Positions 10,794-21,699 are shown, counted from the first letter of the stretch. The stretch is 64,000 nucleotides of DNA from Epinephelus fuscoguttatus (GCF_011397635.1 NC_064764.1:37422777-37486776); one strand, 5' to 3'. Program-made: numbers and translations. The notes: generated by a model not told the origin, from the letters alone.

Positions 10794-13235
10794 GTGAGTA
10801 CCAGTGTTCAGGGCCGTCGCAACCGGACAGGCAAACTAGGCATTTGCCTAGGGCCCCAAGCTGGAAGGGGGCCCCCAGAGACGGCTGACATTGGTCCATA
10901 TCAATGACAATATGATGGAACCCCTATAGGGTCAAATCATGAATATATAGCTTGTGTTGGGGCCATATGTTTGATTTGTGTGAAATGTATTATCCCGCCA
11001 CACCACTAGGTGGCTTATGTCACTGGCTGAGGCAGGACATGGTATTTGATAAGTTCATCTCATCAACCACAGGTGTTGCTGATGTTAGGAAGCAAACATT
11101 TTTCGACTGTATCTGCAGTTAAATTCATATGGCTGTATTTATTTGAAGTTTGTGTTGAAACTTATTGGAAGTTATGCAGACATTACAAAAAATGGTGAGA
11201 AGATAAACAAATGATGATACAGTATTGGTAAAGGTTGGGAGTAATTTTCTGAGTACACTTCCAAACAATTCTGCCAATTAGAAAGTATAGAGCTAGTCAC
11301 TACAGCTTGGGACAACAAACAAACCAAAAGTCACTGCAAAGGTATCGCAAAGGTATGAGACTTTTGTGGAGCAATAATCATCTCAGAAAATCTTGCAGTT
11401 TCATCATGTTATTACAGAATTTATATTATTATCAATCAGAATAACCCATAAAGGAATGAAAATGGAGGGGTTATTGTTGGGTGAACAAATGTTTTATTTC
11501 TACAACTGAAACTTGAAACCATTTTGTTAATGGAAGTTTGTGTAAAAAGTCGCCCCTTAGAAAAACGTCCAGTTGAAATTTTTCCAATATTGTAGATAAG
11601 CAAATGTACACAGTGTGATAATTGTCAATTTTTTTGTCACAGTATACCTTTAAACCAGTATATCGCTTCAACCCTAACCACTGCAATGTTTTTTTTAATC
11701 TCTCTCTGCTGTGAAACAATAACACCACCACACAGTGGACAAACAATGGTGTACTGTCAATTTTCAGGGCCAGCGTTCATGTTGTGTCAGACGAGTATGT
11801 ACTTGCGCCCTTCTGTGCACCCATGGGGGTTTGGTCTTAAAATGAGGAAGGGAAGGGGGACCTAATCAGGAGCTGAGGCGTTTGGGTGGACAAGTGCCAG
11901 TTAAGGGGGCGTGATCCTCAAAATATGAGAAAGTAAACCAATTTATCACCCACACACACGTGACGGACACTCAGTGAAGTTAACCAATCCCAGGGAAGCA
12001 CAGCACACAAAATGGGAGGACACCACCACCAGTCACAGACACCGCCACCACCACACCGGCCTTCAGCAACTGAAAAGGGGAAAAGAAAACAAATTAGTGG
12101 GGTTGCAGCAATAAACAAAGAAAAATCAAAAACAAACAATATATAACTAATGGGCAGGTTTACAAATTTAGAAACCGAATGGAAATATACCAAATAATAA
12201 CTCCTTTTAACTTAGAACCTAAACAATAAAGAAACAAACCCCCTCTAATTAACTCAGAGGAAATTGAATGAGGACACAAAACCAAAACCAAGATAAACAA
12301 AAGATGATAACTAATAATAAATCTAAATAAACAAAAGAATATACCTGAATAAATCTATACAATTAACTCAAAAGTAAGGGGAGTTTAACCCACGCATATA
12401 CAATTAAAGCATAGGGAATAAGCCCTGTTTAAAAATCATTCAGTCCACGGTGTGCAGTCCAGCAGCAGACATACACAGCAATACATTGAGGAGACAGCAG
12501 CAAAATGTAGATGATACAGCAAAGTGCAAAGCAATAGCAAGGCGTCTTTAGAAGAAGCAGCAGCAGCAAAATGTCTTTTTTTTGGAACATGCAGTAGCGG
12601 AAGCAGCAGCGAGACGTCTCGTGGAGACAGCAGCGGAGAAGCGTCTTGTAGAGACAAAACAGCAGCACCCCAATAAGCTGGTTACAGTAATTCCTAATCA
12701 AGAAAAATACTATTAGCAATATTAAGTACACTGATGATGACGCGGTGCACGTTATGCTACACATACATACCTTTTTAGCAGGGATGGACACGCACACACA
12801 CACTCACGAGAGGAGGGAGGGAGAGAGGACCCCTGGCAGCCACCAGCATTTACCTGTGATCACACTAGCATTAGCCACCGCACAGCATCAACCATACCGC
12901 AGAGAGAGAGAGGACACCTACCACAGACACACGCCGCAGTGCATACGGGGGGGGGGGAGCCGGAGCAGCACACAGGCAGTCGCCCTACAACACAACACCA
13001 ATGCCTTAAGCACATTGAGAGACACAAACAACCAGCGAGGTGAAGCAGCGTGCAGTCATACCTGTTGGATCAAATGACCGCTGACCCGGTAGTGACAGAG
13101 GTAACGGAGGCGCAAAGGAAGAACTGGTGGGTGAACTGCCGCTTTTATACTGGCCCACTTCATCAGCGGCCACCAGCGGTGCTCATTATAAACAGTGGCA
13201 AATCACAAAGGATAAACACCTCTATGCTGCTACAC
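10794..13235. other. Intergenic, repeat-rich and low complexity
   Basis: About 10810-10880 has CAGGGCCGTCGCAACC, like one end of a DNA transposon, but I cannot find its partner end. 12430-12660 is rich in CAG and GCAGCA and gives leucine-rich antisense frames by composition. There is a short CA repeat at 12788 and a G run at 12949. No gene recognised. Confidence 0.35.
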
Positions 13236-13291
13236 TTATTTTTTGGTTTGATTTGCTTGCAGTGTGGATTGCCCACATTGGCCTCTGTAAT

Positions 13292-14236
13292 CGAAGCACT
13301 GTATCTGCACTGAATCTTGGTGTTCAATTCGACCAGTCAATGCACCTAGAGAAACATGTGAAGTCTCTGTGTCACAATTGTTTTTACCATCTGAGAAACA
13401 TTGCTAAACTCCGCTCCATTGTGTCTCACTCAGAACTAGAAATGTCAATCCATGCCTTTATATCATCCAGGCTCGACTACTGCAATTCACTGTTCACATG
13501 TCTCAATCAGTCATCCATCGACTGCCTTCAACTTGTACAGAATGCAGCTGCCAGATTACTTACTAGGTCAAAAAAGTCTTGCCATATTACACCCATACTC
13601 GCCTCCTTGCACTGGCTACCCGTCCCGTTCAGAATCCAGTACAAGGTGCTGCTGCTCACTTTCACAGCCATTCACGGCCAAGCCCCCAGTTACATCTGCG
13701 TGCTCATTCACCACCACACCCCCAGCTGGTCCTTGAGATCATCTGACCAGGGCCTCCTGTCAGTGCCTCGGACCCGGCTAAAGACAAAGGGGGACCGGCC
13801 CTTGGGGGCAGTGGCCCCTAGGCTTTGGAATGCACTCCCCCTGGGTCTGAGATCTGCCCTGTCAGTAAATAGTTTCAAGGGTCAGTTAAAGACTCACCTG
13901 TACAGACTAGCTTTTGAGTGTTAGGCTGTATCCACTGTTTTATCTGCCGCTTTCTGTTGTTCTCTCAGCTTGTCTACCTTATTTTCTCTGGCTTTGCAGT
14001 GCCATGTGATCATGTTCTATTGTTATTTTTATTTATTTATGTATTTTATTACATGCTTCTACATGCACTGACCTTGCATTGCCATATGCCTGTGTGTATG
14101 TTTTCTAGAATGTTTCGGTTGCACGTTTATTGTGGCTGATTGAGCTGTGGTCTTATTGTTTGTACTGTTAAGCACTCTGTGTACGCGTACTATGAAGGGT
14201 GCTATATAAATAAAAGTTTACTTACTTACTTACTTA
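13292..14236 (+). mobile_element. L2-like LINE, 3' end
   Basis: 5'-truncated non-LTR retrotransposon. 13304-13924 encodes the last 206 residues of the ORF2-type protein after the RT core, with SRLDYCNSLF, LQLVQNAAARLLTR, LHWLPVPFRIQYK, LLSVPRTRLKTKGDR and APRLWNALP, then a TAG stop. The 3' end is GCTATATAAATAAAAG followed by TTAC repeats, typical of L2/CR1-type tails. It sits inside a broken OR-unit tail: unit sequence stops at about 13291 and resumes at about 14245. The element cannot move by itself because the endonuclease and RT parts are missing. Confidence 0.8.
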
Positions 14237-14426
14237 GTGTTCTGTATCCCCTTTTCTTTTTACATTAACCGTAATGAGAAAAATGGCCACACTAGTGGCA
14301 GAAACCTTGATAGAGGCAATTCAAAGACAGAACCGCCTCTTTGGACAGCTCAGGTGTCTATGACTGACAAAGCTTTAGTTGACATCGACCTGTTGGGTCA
14401 GGTTTTAATATGTGTGTATCTCACTA

Positions 14427-14621
14427 TAGCCCCGTTTCCACCAAACGCTTTTGGTATAGTGCCTTTGGAGCCAAAAATAACCCTTCAGATATGGTTCTTA
14501 GAGCCTAGATCCATTTAGCAGTGAGAGGCAGCAAAACATCCTTTATTTTATAGTTACAGTTTACTAATAAAACTCTCCACAGTGCTGTACCGTACTGGAC
14601 TGCTCTGTGGAAATAGGGCTT
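14427..14621. mobile_element. Small MITE, probably hAT-like
   Basis: Left end TAGCCCCGTTTCCAC; right end GTGGAAATAGGGCTTA, its approximate inverted complement. About 195 bp, no coding. It is absent from the matching place in the other units, so it inserted after they separated or only in this copy. Confidence 0.6.
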
Positions 14622-14949
14622 ATGTGTACTGCAGATGAGCCCATGGTAGCTGACCATGCATACATATTAAGAAAATAACATCAGAAACATCTTCCTTTAT
14701 TTTTAGGTTGATTATGTATTTATGCTTCTCAATGACATTTAAAAAATGTTCTGTTGCAAAGAGACCTGCCATTTCAGCCTCATCAAAAGGCACACACATG
14801 TATCCGTCACCCCACACATAATCTTTCTTTCCCTCTTTGTTTAAGCACACATGATCAAAATTCACAGCTTCAAGGGAAACATAATAATTTTCTGGGTCAG
14901 CATGTGCAGATGTGGAAGACAAAAAAAAGCAGAGAACAGTAATTAACAC
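14620..14949 (-). other. Unrecognised ORF or exon relic, 109 codons
   Basis: Open frame reading MLITVLCFFLSSTSAHADPE, then a region with NFDHVCLNKEGKK, WGDGYMCVPFDEAEMAGLFA and a lysine-rich end. The start looks like a signal peptide, but it could also be translated intron, because a pyrimidine-rich stretch and CCCAG lie just before the NYYVSL part and an AG-GT junction follows EAEMA. Related sequence lies 3' of every array OR (near 20200-20380, 25740-25940, 30960-31160, 38640-38840, 44290-44490). There the frame is interrupted and CA repeats have grown, yet CLNKxGKK and PFDKAEMAGLFATKHF remain readable. I do not recognise the family. It could be an exon of a non-OR gene captured in the ancestral unit. 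Confidence 0.3.
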
Positions 14950-15197
14950 TGACTACATTTACATACACAAAATATTTAAACATATCTTTCTTTCAAACTC
15001 CAATATTTACACTGAACTATTTCCATGAAATTGAATATGCCAATGATATTCTTGTTTACACGCAGTCGTGCATACTCTGATTAAACACATAGTTTATCAT
15101 GTCATATGGAAAATTATAATGGATGGAGCTGCTTGTGCCATTTTGCATCTTTGAAATAAGATTTTTTTTTTCAGAGTTTACGACCGTGGCAGATTTT

Positions 15198-15374
15198 TCA
15201 GCAATCACAGCTTCCCTCTTTCATTCCCTCAATCATCTTATTGAAAAGGCTGGTGTTACAATATTTAGAATAATAGTGTAATATTACTGCACATGTAAAC
15301 AAAATCATTATTGCAAAAAAGGAAAAAAGAAACATGTTTGTATTTAACATTAGGATATTTACAGCCTGTAAAGT
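15198..15374 (-). other. Short ORF with a hydrophobic segment (weak)
   Basis: Downstream of an acceptor-like TTATTGCACTTTACAG, the frame reads AVNILMLNTNMFLFSFFAIM, then a hydrophobic stretch of about 22 residues, then HYYSKYCNTSLF and a TGA stop at about 15198. It might be a terminal exon of the same unknown gene as 14620-14949, or chance. Not recognised. Confidence 0.15.
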
Positions 15375-15605
15375 GCAATAAAATGAGAAACATTTCTGGA
15401 ACACAAGCACACCTTCAATGTTCTGGTAACACATTAGCCATCTGCCATAATACAATATATAGATGAACTTCAACATTTACTTTTTATATTTATTTTTACC
15501 CAGGGTTCAAATTTGCTATCTAAAGTCATGACAGTAAAGTTAATCACAGAGGCTAAATTCCAGGTGTGTTGACTTGATAATGGAGAAGTAATCAGCATTA
15601 ATACA

Positions 15606-16526
15606 TCAAATCATTTTGGCCGGACAGATCAACTTCTTCAGATGTTTGAATATTTCTTTCACTTTGAGTCCATATACAACTGGATTGAAGAGAGGATAAT
15701 ACAAAAACGCTTGTAAAGTCATTATGAAATGTAAATAAGATCCCTTATCCAGTTCAATTATAATGACATCATATAGACACAGGGAGGAAAAGCTGATTAG
15801 AATTATCAGGTGGGGTGAACAAGTCTGTGCAGCTTTTTTCCTGACATTTCTACCTCTTCGATAGGATATTATCAGTATTCTGGTGTATGTAAAAAGTATG
15901 AAGAGTATAGGTAAAACTGCCAGATTAAACAGATTAGACATATCAACTATGGATCGTACTGTCGATGTCCCACAGTAGAGACCGTAATATGAATTATTGC
16001 AGAAAATTGCTTTTAAAGTGAAATTACAGAGTTTCATTTGAGCACTCAGTATTGTTGAGGCTGCAACCTGACAAGCAGGCATCACCCAAGCATAACCTAG
16101 GATAACACTCACCACGTTTTTTGTCATGATAGTTGTATATTGCAGAGGTTTACATATAGACACATACCTGTCATAGGCCATGGCCGCCAACAGTAAGAAA
16201 TCTGAAGCACTAACAGAATAATATATAAAACATTGTAAGAGACAGGCCGAATATGTTATGACCTGTTTTTCAGATAAAATGTCAACCAATAACTTTGGGT
16301 ACACAGTAGTGCTGGTAACAACAGAGTTCAGTAACAATGCTGCAATGAAAATGTACATAGGCTCATGGAGATTCTGATGTATCCAAATAAGGTACACAAT
16401 GATGATGTTAAAAGAGACTGATAGAACATATACGATAAACATATTTAGAAAAATTAAATACCTATAGTTGCCCATTTCAACATACCCATAAAGAGTTATA
16501 TACGTCAGATTTAATTCACCATCCAT
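15606..16526 (-). CDS. Odorant receptor OR-2 (subtype I)
   Basis: Intact single-exon olfactory GPCR of 306 residues. The start is the ATG of MDGELN; the GTG four codons upstream is in frame but has no support. N6 lies in an NLT glycosylation site. TM1 spans about 24-48, LHEPMY at 53-58 opens TM2, C95 and loop-2 cysteines C167/C176/C185 can pair, MAYDRYVSICKPLQY is 116-130, ISYRRG 219-224 ends TM5, KAAQTC 231-236 precedes TM6, and PLFNPVVYGLK 278-288 forms TM7. Subtype I signature: GLYCGTST at 182-189 and E258/K261 at the TM6-loop 3 junction. First OR of the tandem array. Expected in olfactory sensory neurons with monoallelic choice, as known for the family; the ligand is unknown. Confidence 0.97.
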   Translation of the reverse strand: MDGELNLTYITLYGYVEMGNYRYLIFLNMFIVYVLSVSFNIIIVYLIWIHQNLHEPMYIFIAALLLNSVVTSTTVYPKLLVDILSEKQVITYSACLLQCFIYYSVSASDFLLLAAMAYDRYVSICKPLQYTTIMTKNVVSVILGYAWVMPACQVAASTILSAQMKLCNFTLKAIFCNNSYYGLYCGTSTVRSIVDMSNLFNLAVLPILFILFTYTRILIISYRRGRNVRKKAAQTCSPHLIILISFSSLCLYDVIIIELDKGSYLHFIMTLQAFLYYPLFNPVVYGLKVKEIFKHLKKLICPAKMI

Positions 16527-16740
16527 GAAGAATGTCACAACTTAAACCCACACAGGCAGATTGTATCACAGCATAAATGAATCAACCGAGAAAAGTCTGT
16601 GAAGGTCAACATAGATCATGTATTTGATGGTTTCATTCATTTACAGATACCTGACCTTCAGCTGCACTTGATGTGTGTTCATCTTCAGTCAGAAAGTGAA
16701 CTGTTGGAGTTAGACTAAGTATTTTACGACATTTCATCAC

Positions 16741-16835
16741 CCTCAATGGAACTCATTAACTCTTCCACCAAGAGCTGGTGTCATGTCAACAACTTCATTA
16801 AACTCTGGAGGCCTGAACCCATAGGTGTTAAACTT
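16741..16835 (-). promoter_or_regulatory. Conserved upstream block of OR-2
   Basis: Lies 215-309 bp before the ATG. In gene orientation it contains TTTAACACCT, GGTTCAGGCCTCCAGAGTTT, CTCTTGGTGGAAGAGTTAAT and GAGTTCCATTGAGGG. The same block, at nearly the same distance, precedes the other eight ORs whose upstream region is in the window. TTAATGAG resembles a homeodomain site, which is common in OR promoters. It also has a partly conserved open frame (FRPPEF...ALGGRVNE), so a 5' exon or coding relic is an alternative. Confidence 0.45.
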
Positions 16836-17063
16836 TGTTTACAGGACGTATGTGTGTGTGGTTTTTTTTTTTTTTTTTAACTTTTAATGCCTCTGCGCCA
16901 GCGACAGCCACGGACAACTGCGGTGATGTGTTTTGGGGTTGTTCATCTTGCAGTGCATTCCTCCCATTCTTGTTAATGTGATATCTCAAGAATGCATTAA
17001 GAGAATTTATTTCAGTTTCACTCAGACTCAAAAATGAATTGATTAGATTTTGGCCAAAGGTCA

Positions 17064-17078
17064 AGGTCACTGTGACCT
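17064..17078. promoter_or_regulatory. Perfect estrogen-response-element-like palindrome
   Basis: AGGTCACTGTGACCT, an inverted repeat of AGGTCA with a 3-base spacer, preceded by further AGGTCA-like half-sites. It lies 0.54 kb upstream of OR-2. It is part of a repeat family, so chance function is unproven. Confidence 0.4.
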
Positions 17079-18029
17079 TGTGTCTGTCTGATATCTCAAC
17101 AGGACCTTTGAGTAATTTTCTCCAATTTGGCACAAACGTCCACATGGACTCAAGAAAGATCTGATTAGATTTTGTTGGTCAAAGGTTAGGACCACTGTAA
17201 CCTCACAAAACATGTTTTTTGACATAACTCAAGAATTTACACTCTAATTATGACAAAACGTCACACAAATGTTTAATAGGGTAAATTGATAAAGTGATGA
17301 TATTTCATATCCAAAAGGTCAAGGGTGAACTTCACTGTGACATCATAATGTTCTGCAAAAACACTGTTCTGGTCGTAATTCAATGTCATATCTCAGGAAC
17401 AGAAGGGGAGACATTTGGTTATATACTTAATTGGTGTCTAATCTTGAAACTGTGCTGACTGTATAAATCTGTGCTGCCAGGGGGGAGATGTGTACGCAGC
17501 ATCCACGTTTTAGAATTTGCAGCCTCTTCGCAGCAACATCCATATTTGAAGCACTGTCAACTTTCATGGCTGCACATGAATATGGACAGACATGGGTGTA
17601 AAATGTAACTGCAACTTGACTAGTTTGTGTGGACATACAACTGTGAGGTGGTAATTGTTGTTTTTAATGCCTCCGTGAACATTTTTACTCCATTGTAATT
17701 AGAGATATTGTAGGGTTGCTGCAAGGCCCTAATCAGTAGGTGTGTCTCAATCCAGCTCTTTTTATGTGCATTTTAATTTGAGCATAACAACACCTGATTG
17801 GAGATGCCAATAGCTCTAAAGAATCTTGAAATATCACAGAAATAGTAAAGCATAGTGAAGGTGAACTGGGAACATCTGGCTGAGGCCCATGTCTGCAAGG
17901 TCTTGTGCATCCCAGGGTTGGGGACATGGAATGCAAGTGGGCCATGTTGAAAGACTCCACTGCTGAGCCAGTTGCTAAAAGTTGTGGTTAGAGGGCCATT
18001 GGTGCCTTTTATGGCAGTAATCTAAGAAC

Positions 18030-19456
18030 CCACTGGTGAACACCAGCTGTGAAGGTTGGGTGTCCGTCTGAAAAAGGAGGCCTTTCAGGCTTGGTTGGCT
18101 CAGGGGTCTCCTGAAGCAGCAGACAGACACCATTTGGCCAGTAGGACTGCAGCTGCAATGGTCAGCAAAGCAAAAACCCAGGTGTGGGAGGAGTTCAGGA
18201 AGGCTATGGAGAATGACTTTCAGTTGGCCTCAAGGAAGTCCTGGCAAACCTTTGGACACCTCAGGAAGGGAGAGCAGGGCTTGTCTCAGGTTGTGTTCAG
18301 CAGAGGAGGAGAATGTCTGACCCAGACTGGGGATGTTGTCAAATGGCTGAAAAAACACTTTGAGAAACTCCTGAACCCGGCCTTCACATCCTAAGGGGAG
18401 AGGGCAAAGTCTGAAGAGTTGGGGGAACCCTTGCCCATATCCCTGGCAGAGGTTCCTGAAATAGACAAAAAGTTACCCAGCGGGAAGGCACCAAGTGTTG
18501 ATGAGATTCACCCTGAGATCCTGAATGCTTTGAACATTGTTGGGCTGTCGTAGCAGAAACGAGTTGTCAATGTTGTGTGGAGGTTGAGGACATTGCCTGT
18601 GTTGTTGACCGGGCCGGTGGTTCCCATTTAAAAAAAATAAATAAAAACAGGGACTGGCAAGTGCGCTCCAACTAGAGGGGTATCACACTTCTCAGCCTCC
18701 CTGTAAAAAAAAAAATTCCAGGGTGCTGGAAGGGAGGCTCTGATCAATTGTTGAACCTGGAATTCAGGAGGAGCAAAGTGGATTCAGCCCTGGCCATGGA
18801 TCAGTGGACCAGTGGACCAGCTTTTTACCCTTACAGGGCTGCTAGAGGGGTCCTAGGAGTTTGCCCATCTAGTCTACATGTGTTTTCTAGACTAGGAGAA
18901 GGCTTACAACCTTTTCTCATTGGGAGTCATGTGGGGGGTAATACGTGAATACAGGGTACTTGGGTCATTGCTATCTGGTCTTTGTGTAAGGAAAGTGCAA
19001 ACTGTGTCCACTTCCTCGGAACAAAGTCAGGTAACTTCAGGGAACTCATAATTGCATCCTTGCTCTACGTAGATATTAAGTTCAGTTGGCTTCATCACAC
19101 CACGACCTCCAGCATGCACTGGGGTAGTTTGGTAGCCTAGTGTGAAGCTGTTTGGATGAATGTACTGTAGTGTGAGATGGACAGGCACCTTGGCGAGGTG
19201 TCTGCAGTGAAGTGAGCACCAGGCCTGACTGTTGTGGGGAAGAATGAGCTGAGCCAGAAGGCAAAGTTTTGGTTTACAGGTCCATCTACATCCCAGCCCT
19301 CACCTATGGTCATGAGCTTTGGGTAGTGACCAAAAGAATGAGATCATGCATACAGGTGGCCAAAATTAGGTTCCTACGTAGGGTGGTTCTTAGCTCTTCT
19401 GGGCACGTCCAACTCATAGGAGGCTGCAGGATAGACCCAGAACCTCTGTTGTAGTA
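18030..19456 (+). mobile_element. RTE-like LINE relic (unit 1)
   Basis: Non-LTR retrotransposon remnant with an internal deletion. 18056-18390 still encodes the linker after the endonuclease (RLKKEAFQAWLAQGSPEAAD, VWEEFRKAM, SWQTFGHLRKG). Next comes KLPSGKAPSVDEIHPEIL, the RT entry. Near 18839-18910 motif A reads LLEGS-EFAHLVYMCFLD-EKAYN with stops at two former codons. 19269-19454 carries the C-terminal YRSIYIPALTYGHELWVVTK. Most RT motifs between are missing. The clade assignment is from memory. This is the same insertion as in units 2-5, so it predates the array. Confidence 0.8.
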
Positions 19457-19510
19457 ATGAAATATGCTGTCTATTACTTTATTTTCTGGTATTATTTATT
19501 CTCTATTAAT

Positions 19511-20390
19511 GGAATTGTGTTTATTCATACCTGTGTTCTTTTTTCTTATTGTTGCTGATTATTTGGTTTGATGTGCTTGCAGTATGTGTTGCCCAACTGA
19601 AACTGTGATGTTTGTATAGATCCTCTGTTTGTGAATCATCCATGTTTTAGGCATTGTCTTCTGTTAAGGCTTTGTATGAACCTGGACAGACACGGATGTA
19701 AACTGTGACTTCACTTTTGCAGAAACAAACAACTGCAAGACAGTATTTCTTGGTTGACTCGTGATGCTCTGAGGTTTTAATGAATCTGACTCGGGCCAAC
19801 TAGAGTTGTGAACTCTCTGGTAGTGAAAAAATATGCTGCTCATTACGTTCCTTCTAGTATTATTCATTCTCTATGAATGGAATTGTGTTTATTCATACCT
19901 GTGCTCTTATTTCTTATCATTGCTGATTATTTGATTTGATTTGAACCTGCTTGCAGTGTGGATTGCCCACATTGGCCTCTGTAGTTAATACACCTTTCTG
20001 TCTATCCATGACATTCAACTTCATAAGCAAAATGGCCACACCAGTGGGAGAAACCTTGTGAGAGTCACTCCAATGGGAGCACCGTGCATAACAGGGAAAT
20101 AATAGCAACATTATTATTTACTTGTTTTTATTCTGTTTTTTATTTGTCATCATACATTTAAAAATGTTTTGTTGCAAACAGACCTGCCATTTCAGCCTTG
20201 TCAAAAGGCTTCTGATATGAAACAAAGGAAGCCTCCAGAGCAACGACCACAATGCACATGTATATCCTCACCACACACACATATATACACATTTTTTCTT
20301 CCCCTGTTTCTTCAAGCACACATGGTCAAAAGTCACATGGTAATGTGAAGAAAACATTTTCTACTCAGTCGGCATGTGCCGAAATGGAAG

Positions 20391-20424
<34 letters not shown>

Positions 20425-20778
20425 ACACACACACACACAGGCTTTCTTTCCCCATTTGTTTAAACACAGCTCTCCGGTTAACATAAAAACAACATAAAAA
20501 TTACAGTCTGTAAAGTGCAGTGATATAAGAAACATTTCTGGAGCCATGCATGTACACACTTTCAATGCTGTGTTAACACATAAGCCATCTGCATTAATAC
20601 AGTATGTATTGATGAATTTCAACATTTAACTTGATCAGTACACCTAGAGCCAATGATATGAATATGAATGTAATTATTTGTAAACAATCTTCAAGTTCAT
20701 GTTTCATAATTTTAATTAGCAAAGTCTAAATTCCAGGTGTGTTGACTTGATAATGGAGAAGTAATTAGTGTTAATACA
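19511..20778. repeat. Spacer tail between OR-2 and OR-3
   Basis: Contains an internal direct repeat with a 368-bp offset (GGAATTGTGTTTATTCATACC at 19511 and 19879). The retroelement tail found in units 2, 4 and 5 has an empty site near 19667-19676. The decayed coding-like segment (20160-20380), a CA microsatellite and the OR-3 3' flank follow. No further gene. Confidence 0.7.
20390..20440. repeat. CA microsatellite
   Basis: About 25 CA units with one interruption. Equivalent CA tracts of different length lie in the other units (25948-26008, 31199-31214, 38851-38888, 44512-44544). Confidence 0.95.
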
Positions 20779-21699
20779 TCAAATCATTTTGGCCGGACAG
20801 ATCAACTTCTTCAGATGTTTGAATATTTCTTTCACTTTGAGTCCATATACAACTGGATTGAAGAGAGGATAATACAAAAACGCTTGTAAAGTCATTATGA
20901 AATGCAAATCAGATCCTGCATCCAGTCGAATTATAAGAACATCATATAGACACAGGGAGGAAAAGCTGATTAGAATTATCAGGTGGGGTGAACAAGTCTG
21001 TGCAGCTTTTTTCCTGACATTTCTACCTCTTCGATAGGATATTATCAGTATTCTGGTGTATGTAAAAAGTATGAAGAGGACAGGTAAAACTGCCACACTA
21101 AACAGAGTAACCATATCAACAATAGATTGTGCTAGTGTTGCCACACAGAAGAGATTGTAATATGAATTGTTACAAAAAATTGCTTTTAAAGTGAAATTAC
21201 AGAGTTTCTTATTTGCACTCATTATCATTGAGACTGCAATCTGACAAGCAGGCAGAACCCAAGCTACACCCAGGATAATACTCACCACGTTTTTTGTCAT
21301 GATAGTTGTATATTGCAGAGGTTTACATATAGACACATACCTGTCATAGGCCATGGCCGCCAACAGTAAGAAATCTGAAGCACTAACAGAATAATATATA
21401 AAACATTGTAAAACACAGGCTGAAAATGTTATGACCTGTTTTTCAGATAAAATATCAATTAATAACTTTGGGTACACAGTAGTGCTGGTAACAACAGAGT
21501 TCAGTAACAATGCTGCAATGAAAATGTACATAGGCTCATGGAGATTCTGATGTATCCAAATGAGGTACACAATGATGATGTTAAAAGAGACTGATAGAAC
21601 ATATACAGTAAACATATTTAGAAAAATTAAATACCTGCAGTTGCCCATTTCAGCATACCCATAAAGAGTTATATACGTCAGATTTAATTCACCATCCAT
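20779..21699 (-). CDS. Odorant receptor OR-3 (subtype II)
   Basis: Intact olfactory GPCR, 306 residues from ATG (MDGELN). Same framework as OR-2: NLT site at 6, LHEPMY, MAYDRYVSICKPLQY 116-130, KAAQTC 231-236, PLFNPVVYG in TM7, identical C-terminus CPAKMI. Differences cluster from TM4 to TM5 and at loop 3: VAWVLPACQIAVSMIMSANK in TM4/loop 2, NLFCVATLAQSIVDM at 182-196, and YDVLIIRLDAGSD at 252-264 (R258/A261 where subtype I has E258/K261). C95 lies in FSACVLQ. It sits in unit 2, about 4.3 kb from OR-2. The pattern suggests a changed binding pocket on a nearly invariant scaffold. Confidence 0.97.
   Translation of the reverse strand: MDGELNLTYITLYGYAEMGNCRYLIFLNMFTVYVLSVSFNIIIVYLIWIHQNLHEPMYIFIAALLLNSVVTSTTVYPKLLIDILSEKQVITFSACVLQCFIYYSVSASDFLLLAAMAYDRYVSICKPLQYTTIMTKNVVSIILGVAWVLPACQIAVSMIMSANKKLCNFTLKAIFCNNSYYNLFCVATLAQSIVDMVTLFSVAVLPVLFILFTYTRILIISYRRGRNVRKKAAQTCSPHLIILISFSSLCLYDVLIIRLDAGSDLHFIMTLQAFLYYPLFNPVVYGLKVKEIFKHLKKLICPAKMI

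Larger units (their letters stand above)
14245..15605. repeat. OR-unit tail of unit 1 (diverged)
   Basis: Resumes with an AAAATGGCCACAC segment, and further on GACCTGCCATTTCAGCC and the ATAATGGAGAAGTAATCAG flank found 3' of every array OR. It carries a small MITE (14427-14621) and the best preserved version of a coding-like segment (14620-14949). Confidence 0.7.
16996..19510. repeat. Invertible spacer segment, original orientation
   Basis: Bounded at the left by CATTAAGAGAATTTATT and at the right by ATTCTCTATTAATGG, which are imperfect inverted repeats of each other. In units 2-5 everything between is reversed. The left junction matches the independent unit 6 sequence near 46225 (GCATTAAGAGAATTCATTT), so this copy shows the older arrangement. 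Confidence 0.85.

Noticed and set aside
10810-10880. CAGGGCCGTCGCAACC as one end of a hAT-like element
   Set aside because: No matching inverted end was found within the next 1.5 kb.
12429-12803. Leucine- and serine-rich antisense frames as a gene
   Set aside because: Product of a CAG-rich low-complexity stretch; no domain, and two frames are equally open.
16527-16538. In-frame GTG four codons before the ATG of the minus-strand ORs as a start
   Set aside because: Nuclear vertebrate genes start at ATG, and MDGELN/MDDELN matches the MEDELN start of OR-10.
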